From NCBI GenBank assembly GCA_015484715.1, contig WFUY01000134.1, forward strand, positions 1-6,239: 6,239 nucleotides of DNA. Reading direction: 5' to 3'. The position numbers and the translations under genes are program-made. The DNA is from Thermoflexales bacterium. GTDB taxonomy: Bacteria > Chloroflexota > Anaerolineae > S140-20. The notes beneath the pieces were generated by a model, which saw only the letters and a program-made list of their open reading frames with translations, was not told the origin of the DNA and did no database searches. How positions within the stretch are numbered: position 1 is the first letter of the stretch; each line of letters opens with the position of its first letter. Shown here in pieces: positions 1 to 4,479 of this stretch.

Positions 1-260
1 GGGGAGAGGCCGACGAGCTGACCCACGCCTACGCCATCTCCGTCCATCGCAGCCAGGGGAGCGAGTACCCGGTGGTGGTGATGCCGGTACTGACCCAGCA
101 CTACCTGATGTTGCAGCGGAACCTGCTCTACACGGCGGTGACGCGGGCGAAGAAGCTGGTGGTGCTGGTGGGGAGCTGGAAGGCCCTGCGCATCGCCGTG
201 CGCAACAACAAGGTCGCCGAGCGCCACTCAGGGCTGAGCCTTCGCCTGGCAGAAAAGTGA
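1..260 (+). CDS. recD2: ATP-dependent RecD2-like DNA helicase, C-terminal end (5' partial)
   Basis: This is the last 85 or so codons of a superfamily 1 helicase, read in frame from base 3 to the TGA at 258-260. The visible protein contains the late SF1 motifs. A motif V-like stretch, [19 protein letters not shown], is followed by the motif VI stretch [17 protein letters not shown], whose arginine contacts ATP in this superfamily. The combination of '[12 protein letters not shown]' and '[11 protein letters not shown]', then a short tail of about 30 residues, is characteristic of the RecD/RecD2 (YrrC) branch rather than UvrD/PcrA. RecD2 enzymes are 5'-3' DNA helicases; outside RecBCD they act in repair and replication-fork maintenance. 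The start and the Walker A motif lie upstream of the window, so completeness cannot be judged. No clear intrinsic terminator with a T-tract follows the stop. Confidence 0.88.
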   Translation, partial: GEADELTHAYAISVHRSQGSEYPVVVMPVLTQHYLMLQRNLLYTAVTRAKKLVVLVGSWKALRIAVRNNKVAERHSGLSLRLAEK

Positions 261-262
261 GA

Positions 263-326
263 CCTCCCAGACCCCGGTCTGACACGGGACGGTTTCGCGT
301 CGGAAACGCGCCTAACCTGCGGGAGG
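263..326. repeat. Cluster of small dyads downstream of recD2 (possible branched fold)
   Basis: CCTCCC at 263-268 is complementary to GGGAGG at 321-326. Inside lie CAGACC (268-273) facing GGTCTG (276-281), and CGCGT (296-300) facing ACGCG (306-310). Together these could form a three-way junction in RNA, although base 268 is shared by two helices and the stems are only 5-6 bp. No T-tract follows, so it is not a standard intrinsic terminator. It could be the 3'-end structure of the recD2 transcript or part of a dispersed repeat; chance is not excluded. Confidence 0.3.
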
Positions 327-343
327 GTGAATGGTTGCGAAAG

Positions 344-500
344 GCGGTGATTACCCACAAAGGAGCGAGAGAGTGGTCCGTAGCAGGCCGTCCACGAATT
401 TCCCACCAATGCACGAATGAGGCGGTCCTTAATTCGTGTATTCGTGCCCCATTCGTGGACGGCTAGTCTCCCTATCTCCAAAGATATGGGTAATCACCGC
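344..500. repeat. Nested palindromic element with 14-bp perfect terminal inverted repeats
   Basis: GCGGTGATTACCCA at 344-357 is exactly complementary to TGGGTAATCACCGC at 487-500, giving perfect 14-bp terminal inverted repeats around a 129-bp interior. The interior contains a second inverted repeat (387-418 against 432-463) on almost the same axis of symmetry. The spacers between the inner and outer arms are 29 and 23 nt. There is no transposase and no clear target-site duplication. The flanks carry only a loosely similar CGAAAG (338-343) and CGGAAG (503-508). The structure fits a MITE-like or REP-like dispersed palindrome; as RNA it would form a long hairpin. Confidence 0.65.
387..463. repeat. 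Inner inverted repeat with mirror-symmetric CACGAAT heptamers
   Basis: Two 32-nt arms, 387-418 and 432-463, pair at 26 of 32 positions across a 13-nt loop. The left arm has CACGAAT at 393 and 412 and a degenerate CACCAAT at 404. The right arm has ATTCGTG at 432, 440 and 451. The start-to-start distances are 11 then 8 on the left and 8 then 11 on the right, an exact mirror image. Iterated heptamers can be protein-binding sites, but they are also typical of intergenic repeat families. Copies elsewhere in the genome cannot be seen from here. Confidence 0.6.
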
Positions 501-511
501 TACGGAAGGAA

Positions 512-540
512 TTGACCGAAAAGCCGGAGCGTGTTATACT
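512..540 (+). promoter_or_regulatory. Sigma-70-type promoter for the dipeptidase gene
   Basis: A -35 box TTGACC (512-517; 5 of 6 consensus bases) and a -10 box TATACT (535-540; 5 of 6) are separated by an optimal 17-nt spacer. Transcription should start near 546-548, which gives a leader of about 44 nt before the ATG at 591. The site begins 11 nt after the end of the nested palindrome, so the palindrome could affect supercoiling, regulator access or read-through from recD2. It is the only convincing promoter I see in the window and may drive the whole downstream run of genes. Confidence 0.78.
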
Positions 541-541
541 G

Positions 542-563
542 GGGTTGTCCCTTCTCCCAACCC
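542..563 (+). promoter_or_regulatory. Possible hairpin or operator at the transcript start
   Basis: GGGTTG (542-547) is complementary to CAACCC (558-563) across a 10-nt pyrimidine-rich loop. It overlaps the predicted start point, so it could be an operator dyad, or a short 5' hairpin if transcription starts at the early end of the expected range. A 6-bp stem can arise by chance. Confidence 0.25.
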
Positions 564-590
564 AACGTCGTCTCGTCCCTGGAAAGCTAG

Positions 591-1673
591 ATGCTCATCG
601 TAGACGCCCACGAAGACCTGGCCTACAACGCACTCACCTTCGGTCGTGACTACCGGCGTTCCGCCCTGGAAATTCGGAAGCAGGAGGTGGGGAGCTGGGT
701 GCCTGAGGTCACGGGACAGTGCACCCTGGGGATCCCTGAATGGCTAGACGGCGGTGTCGCCGTCATCTTCAGCACCCTCTGGACGTTGCCGGCCCGCCGC
801 TCCTGGCACCCCGCCTTGCAGAGCTACCGTGACCCGGACGAGGCCCATCGGCAGGCGATGGCCCAACTGGACTGGTACCACCGCTGGGCCGACGAGGATG
901 AGCGGATCGCTCTCATTCGGTCCCAGACCGACCTAGATCAGGTTCTCTCCACCTGGCAGAACGGGTCCCAGGCGGGGACCGAGGGAGATGACCGACGTCA
1001 GGTGGGGTTTGTCATCTTGATGGAAGGCGCCGATCCCATCCGCACTCCGGCCGAACTGCCGGAGTGGGTGGACCGGGGGGTGCGGATCATCGGCCTTTCC
1101 TGGGGGGCGACCCGGTACGCCGGGGGCACAGGCGAACCCGGCCCTCTGACCGACTTGGGGCGGGAGCTCCTAGACGCGATGGCGGACCTGGGGCTCATCC
1201 TGGACCTGAGCCACGCCGCCGAGGAGAGTTTCTTCGAGGCCCTGGATCGCTATGAGGGCCCTGTGATCGCCAGCCACGCCAATCCTCGTCGGCGGGTACC
1301 CGGTGATCGTCAGCTCTCGGACGTGATGATCCGCTACCTGGCCGAGCGGGATGGCGTCGTCGGCATTGCTCTCTACAACGCCTTCCTCCGTCGGGACTGG
1401 AGCCGAACCGATCCCCCCGATCGGGTGACGGTGATGGATGTGGTAGGGGCGATAGACACCGTCTGTCAGTTGGTGGGCGACGCCCGGCATGTAGGGCTGG
1501 GCACCGACCTCGATGGGGGGTTCGGCGCGGAGAGCACGCCGGCCGGCCTGGATACGGTGGCCGACCTGCCCCGCATCGCCGAGGCCCTGGGCGAGTATGG
1601 CTATCAGCCCGCCGATGTCGAAGCGATCATGGGGGAGAACTGGCTGCGCATCCTACGGTCTGCGCTCCCTTAA
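591..1673 (+). CDS. Peptidase M19 family dipeptidase (membrane/renal dipeptidase homologue)
   Basis: This 360-residue protein is a metal-dependent dipeptidase of the M19 family, an amidohydrolase-type TIM barrel that uses two zinc ions to hydrolyse dipeptides. The expected ligands can be placed: H7 and D9 in DAHEDL, bridging E145 in LMEGAD, H208 in LDLSH, H229 in IASHANPR and D306 in GLGTDLDGG. R240, 11 residues after H229, matches the spacing of the substrate-carboxylate arginine in human renal dipeptidase. The ending GENWLRILRSAL resembles the family's usual C-terminal helix. There is no signal peptide or membrane segment, so it is predicted to be cytoplasmic, unlike the GPI-anchored mammalian enzyme. 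Length is normal for bacterial members. The start at 591 puts the first ligand at residue 7, as usual; its ribosome-binding site (GGAAAG, 581-586) is modest. Substrate is not predictable: L,D-dipeptides, D-amino-acid-containing dipeptides and proline dipeptides are all known in the family. Confidence 0.93.
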   Translation: MLIVDAHEDLAYNALTFGRDYRRSALEIRKQEVGSWVPEVTGQCTLGIPEWLDGGVAVIFSTLWTLPARRSWHPALQSYRDPDEAHRQAMAQLDWYHRWADEDERIALIRSQTDLDQVLSTWQNGSQAGTEGDDRRQVGFVILMEGADPIRTPAELPEWVDRGVRIIGLSWGATRYAGGTGEPGPLTDLGRELLDAMADLGLILDLSHAAEESFFEALDRYEGPVIASHANPRRRVPGDRQLSDVMIRYLAERDGVVGIALYNAFLRRDWSRTDPPDRVTVMDVVGAIDTVCQLVGDARHVGLGTDLDGGFGAESTPAGLDTVADLPRIAEALGEYGYQPADVEAIMGENWLRILRSALP

Positions 1674-1752
1674 CCTGCCACCCTTGTGCGCCGGGCATCG
1701 GATTGCGCGGATACCCAGACAATGTTCTGAGAGCCCTAGAAGGAGGCGCGGT
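1674..1752. other. 79-bp gap between the dipeptidase and receiver genes
   Basis: I see no terminator hairpin with a T-tract and no convincing -35/-10 pair here. The only clear signal is the Shine-Dalgarno sequence AAGGAGG at 1740-1746, 6 nt before the next ATG. Read-through from the upstream promoter is therefore plausible but not shown. Confidence 0.5.
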
Positions 1753-2130
1753 ATGGCTGTCGTGCTGGTCATTGACGACGACCAAGAAATCGCCGAGATG
1801 CTCAGGCTCTTGCTCACTGCCAGTGGATTTGAGACTTACATCGCCCTGGAAGGCCAGGAAGGGCTGCGCAAGGCTGCAGAAACCCCGCCGGACGTGGTGC
1901 TGTTGGACATTATGATGCCGGACCTGAACGGTTGGCAGGTCTTTGAGCAGCTTCAGCGACAGTTCTCCGTCCCCATCATCTTCGTCTCCGCCTACGATAA
2001 CCGAGCCAATCTGGAACGCGCTAGGCGGATGGGGGCCACCGATTTCATCCGCAAGCCCTTCCGCCCGGAAGAGTTGATGGCCTGCATCCACATGGCCTTG
2101 GAGCGGCGGAGGCTCGATCCGATCCACTGA
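1753..2130 (+). CDS. Single-domain response regulator (CheY/Spo0F-like receiver)
   Basis: This 125-residue protein consists almost entirely of one receiver (REC) domain. The acidic pocket is D8-D9-D10 in VLVIDDDQE. The phospho-acceptor is D52 in VVLLDIMMPDLNG, the switch Ser is S79 in IIFVSAYD, and the conserved lysine is K101 in FIRKPFRPEEL. After the last helix only about 10 residues remain, so there is no DNA-binding or enzymatic output domain. Such proteins act by protein-protein contact or as phosphorelay intermediates. The start at 1753 follows a perfect AAGGAGG at 1740-1746; an in-frame extension upstream to 1513 overlaps the dipeptidase gene and is not plausible. The best local partner is the histidine kinase encoded about 2.3 kb downstream in the same direction; that pairing is inference. 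Confidence 0.93.
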   Translation: MAVVLVIDDDQEIAEMLRLLLTASGFETYIALEGQEGLRKAAETPPDVVLLDIMMPDLNGWQVFEQLQRQFSVPIIFVSAYDNRANLERARRMGATDFIRKPFRPEELMACIHMALERRRLDPIH

Positions 2131-2161
2131 AGATGCCCAGCGCATCCAACAAGGAGGCCCG

Positions 2162-2779
2162 ATGAGTAGATCCTCGACAACCCTGCTCCGCTTTCTCCAA
2201 GAGGAAAACGCCCGCCTCCAGGAGGAGAACAAACAGTTGCGCGAGGAACTGGCAGCCCTGCGGGACTACCTGGACGGGCTGCGGTTGCTCCAGCAGGAAG
2301 CCCGTCGGATGACGGAGGAGGCCGACCTGATGCCCTTGCTGGATAAGATCCTCTACGCGGCCCTCACCGTCACCGACGCAGCCGACGGCTCTGTCCTGCT
2401 TCTGGACCCGGAGACCGACGAACTGGTCTTCGCCGTCGTGCACGGCCTCATCCGGGAGCAGTTGGTGGGCTACCGGATCCCCAAGGAGACGGGGATCGCA
2501 GGATGGGTGGTGACCCACGGCAGTCCCCTCATCGTGAACCGCCCCCACCTGGATCGCCGCTTCTCCCGGCAGGTGGACGAGCAGTTCGGCTTCAAGACCC
2601 GCTCGCTCCTCTGTGTACCAATGATGGGTTCTGAGGGGAAGATCGTCGGGGCCATCGAAGTGCTCAACAAGTTCTCCGGTCGGGAGTTCACCCAAGCCGA
2701 CCAGGACCTGCTGATGGTGATGGGGTACATCGCCGGCAGCGCGTTGGAGATGGTGTTGAACAAGTTCGAGGCTCAGTAG
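2162..2779 (+). CDS. Coiled-coil and GAF domain protein
   Basis: This 205-residue soluble protein has a Glu/Leu/Gln-rich heptad segment at about residues 8-50 (LQEENARLQEENKQLREEL), a strong coiled-coil candidate, followed by one GAF domain at about 55-200. Typical GAF elements are present: GIAGWVVTHGSPLIVNRP (111-128), the D.RF motif at 131-134, the FKTRSLLCVPM strand at 144-154, and IVGAIEVLNKFSG (161-173). GAF domains bind small ligands such as cyclic nucleotides, haem, bilins or Fe-S clusters, or mediate dimerisation. No cysteine pattern or chromophore motif identifies the ligand here; only C151 is present. There is no kinase, cyclase or DNA-binding output. The start at 2162 has AAGGAGG 4 nt upstream, and the gene lies 31 nt after the receiver gene. 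It may be a dimeric sensor adaptor working with the receiver or kinase. Confidence 0.88.
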   Translation: MSRSSTTLLRFLQEENARLQEENKQLREELAALRDYLDGLRLLQQEARRMTEEADLMPLLDKILYAALTVTDAADGSVLLLDPETDELVFAVVHGLIREQLVGYRIPKETGIAGWVVTHGSPLIVNRPHLDRRFSRQVDEQFGFKTRSLLCVPMMGSEGKIVGAIEVLNKFSGREFTQADQDLLMVMGYIAGSALEMVLNKFEAQ

Positions 2780-2790
2780 GAGGCATCCTT

Positions 2791-3267
2791 ATGGACCCGC
2801 AAGCCCGGAAGAAAGCCCTCCAGATGTTCACCTACGGCCTTTACGTGCTCACAGCCCGTCACGGCGAGGACGTGGTGGCTTCTACCGTCTCCTGGGTCAC
2901 CCAGACCTCGTTCCAGCCTCCGCTGATCGCCGTGGCCATCAAACAGGCGTCCCAGACCTATCGGGTGGTGCGCGAGGCAGGAGTCTTCGCCTTAAACATC
3001 CTGGGAGAGGGGCAGAAGGCGCTGGCCTCGGCCTTCTTCCGCCACGCCCCCGTGGAGGGAGAGACCGTCGGCGGCCATCCCTTCACCACCGGCTCCACCG
3101 GAGCGCCGCTCCTCACGGAGACCCCCGCCTACGTGGAATGCCAGGTCCTGGAGTGGGTGGAGCGGGGCGATCACCACCTGGCCGTCGCCGAGGTGGTGGA
3201 CGCCGGCATCAACTTCGAGGCGGCCCCCCTCGACCTGCGAAGCACCGGTTGGAGCTACGGGGGGTAG
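2791..3267 (+). CDS. Flavin reductase-like domain protein (FMN-binding split barrel)
   Basis: This 158-residue protein matches the flavin reductase-like/HpaC family of FMN-binding split-barrel proteins. Members either reduce flavin with NAD(P)H for a partner monooxygenase or are flavoredoxin-type electron carriers. Recognisable elements are the N-terminal helix and strand (MFTYGLYVLTA, 12-22), the flavin-binding segment ASTVSWVTQTSFQPPLIAVAI (30-50), FALNILGEGQKALASAFF (66-83) and GDHHLAVAEVV (126-136). The C-terminus ends at WSYGG, which resembles the short Tyr-Gly ends in this family. No monooxygenase, rubredoxin or ferredoxin partner is visible nearby. The start at 2791 has AGGAGG at 2778-2783, overlapping the previous stop codon. 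The gene lies 11 nt after the GAF gene and 5 nt before the threonine synthase-like gene, a clear operon arrangement. The true electron acceptor cannot be told from sequence. Confidence 0.87.
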   Translation: MDPQARKKALQMFTYGLYVLTARHGEDVVASTVSWVTQTSFQPPLIAVAIKQASQTYRVVREAGVFALNILGEGQKALASAFFRHAPVEGETVGGHPFTTGSTGAPLLTETPAYVECQVLEWVERGDHHLAVAEVVDAGINFEAAPLDLRSTGWSYGG

Positions 3268-3272
3268 CTGTT

Positions 3273-4439
3273 ATGGAGAGTTTCCTTGCCTTCCTGGAAT
3301 GCCCGGAGTGTCGAGAGCGCTACGACGCCCATCAACTGCAGACGGTCTGCCGCTGTGGCTCGCCTCTCCTGGCCCGGTACGACCTAGAGCGGGCTCGGAC
3401 AACCCTCTCCCCGGACCTCCTGGCCGACCGGCCCGCGGACCTCTGGCGCTACGCCGAACTGCTCCCGGTGCAGGACCCAAGCCAGATCGTCACGCTGGGG
3501 GAGGGCGGGACGCCACTCCTGCGGGCCGACCGGCTGGCCGAGGCGCTGGGGATGAGCCACCTCTACATCAAGGATGAAAGCGGTAACCCCACCGGGAGCT
3601 TCAAAGCCCGGGGGTTGGCGATGGCCGTCTCTCGGGCCCGGGAGTTGGGTGTCCACTCCTTCGTCATCCCAACGGCCGGCAACGCCGGCGGTGCCCTGGC
3701 CGCCTACGCCGCCCGCGCCGGCCTCACCGCCCACGTCTTCATGCCCGCCGACGCCCCCCCCATCAACCAGATCGAGGTCCGGCTGGCCGGCGCGACCCTC
3801 CACCTGGTCGAGGGGCTGATCTCCGACGCCGGCCGGGAGGCCGCAGCGATGGTCGCCACCGAGGGCGGGATGGACGTCAGCACGCTGAAGGAACCCTACC
3901 GGCTGGAGGGCAAGAAGACGATGGGGTATGAGATCGTCGAGCAGATGGGATGGCGGGTGCCCGACATCGTCCTCTACCCCACCGGCGGCGGCACGGGCCT
4001 CATCGGCATCTGGAAGGCGGTGGAGGAGATGGCCGCCCTAGGGTGGATTGACGACGCCCGGCCCCGGATGGTGGCGGTCCAAGCTGCCGGATGTGCCCCC
4101 ATCGTCAAGGCTTTCCACGAGGGCGCGGAAGTCTCCCAGCCCTGGCCCGACGCCCGCACCCTGGCCGCCGGCCTGCGCGTCCCCAAGGCGTTGGGGGATC
4201 GGCTGATCCTGCGGACGCTGCGGGAGAGCAACGGAACGGCGGTGGCGGTCTCCGATGACGCGATCCTGGATGCCCAACGGGAGCTGGCGGAACGGGAGGG
4301 CCTCCTGGTCTGCCCGGAAGGGGCGGCCACCTTGGCAGCCCTGCACCAACTTCTCCAGGAGGGCTGGATCGCCCCGCACGAGCGCGTGGTCCTGCTGAAC
4401 ACCGGGAGCGGCCTGAAGTACGCCCACCTCCTGGAGTAA
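3273..4439 (+). CDS. thrC: Threonine synthase-like PLP-dependent enzyme with N-terminal zinc ribbon
   Basis: This 388-residue protein is a fold-type II PLP enzyme. Threonine synthase converts O-phosphohomoserine to threonine. The N-terminus carries a zinc-ribbon-like C10-x2-C13...C26-x-C28 cluster, common in archaeal and many bacterial threonine synthases. The PLP Schiff-base lysine is K111 in NPTGSFKARG, the cofactor-ring loop is TAGNAGGA (134-141), and the phosphate-binding loop is TGGGTGLIG (237-245). The C-terminal CPEGAATLAAL and LLNTGSGLKY match the family. Classical threonine synthases usually read SFKDRG; the alanine here is shared with a threonine-synthase subgroup and with threonine dehydratases, so a different beta-replacement or elimination reaction is possible. 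The start at 3273 places the ribbon at the N-terminus. An upstream in-frame extension to 3138 would add 45 low-complexity Arg/Gly/Pro residues overlapping the flavin reductase gene, so it was rejected. The ribosome-binding site is weak (G-run at 3259-3264), suggesting translational coupling. Confidence 0.88.
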   Translation: MESFLAFLECPECRERYDAHQLQTVCRCGSPLLARYDLERARTTLSPDLLADRPADLWRYAELLPVQDPSQIVTLGEGGTPLLRADRLAEALGMSHLYIKDESGNPTGSFKARGLAMAVSRARELGVHSFVIPTAGNAGGALAAYAARAGLTAHVFMPADAPPINQIEVRLAGATLHLVEGLISDAGREAAAMVATEGGMDVSTLKEPYRLEGKKTMGYEIVEQMGWRVPDIVLYPTGGGTGLIGIWKAVEEMAALGWIDDARPRMVAVQAAGCAPIVKAFHEGAEVSQPWPDARTLAAGLRVPKALGDRLILRTLRESNGTAVAVSDDAILDAQRELAEREGLLVCPEGAATLAALHQLLQEGWIAPHERVVLLNTGSGLKYAHLLE

Positions 4440-4465
4440 CGGCCAATCTCAAGCCTCGTGGTGAG

Positions 4466-4472
4466 AAGGGGG
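4466..4472 (+). promoter_or_regulatory. Shine-Dalgarno sequence that fixes a TTG start
   Basis: AAGGGGG, 6 of 7 matches to AAGGAGG, lies 7 nt upstream of the TTG at 4480. The kinase reading frame has a stop codon at 4462-4464 and no ATG before the first GAF domain, so this site decides the start. Confidence 0.7.
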
Positions 4473-4479
4473 TCCCGCC

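Larger units (their letters stand above)
261..590. other. 330-bp gene-free intergenic region with palindromes and a promoter
   Basis: No open frame here looks like protein: the short frames on both strands run across the inverted repeats and have no ribosome-binding site. The region divides into a stretch with small dyads (263-326), a nested inverted repeat (344-500), a sigma-70-type promoter (512-540) and a pyrimidine-rich leader that leads into the dipeptidase gene. It is visibly less GC-rich around 390-540 than the flanking genes. Confidence 0.8.

Noticed and set aside
268..281. CAGACCCCGGTCTG as an intrinsic terminator for recD2
   Set aside because: The stem is only 5-6 bp and is followed by mixed sequence, with no T-tract.
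128..481. Antisense frame, and a + strand frame at 257-466, across the recD2 end and palindrome
   Set aside because: Both run through inverted repeats, lack a ribosome-binding site and resemble no protein family.
1684..1715. A second promoter in front of the receiver gene (TTGTGC or TTGCGC with GGATAC-like boxes)
   Set aside because: The matches to the -10 consensus are poor and the spacing is not convincing, so I do not call it.
1513..1752. N-terminal extension of the receiver gene into the dipeptidase gene
   Set aside because: The receiver fold begins directly at the ATG at 1753, which has a perfect AAGGAGG upstream; the extension is a shadow of the dipeptidase.
2045..2695. A 216-codon antisense open frame opposite the receiver and GAF genes
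   Set aside because: It spans two well-supported sense genes and their boundary, and its sequence has no domain signature.
3138..3272. N-terminal extension of the threonine synthase-like gene
   Set aside because: The extra 45 residues are Arg/Gly/Pro-rich, overlap the end of the flavin reductase gene, and would displace the zinc ribbon from its usual N-terminal position.
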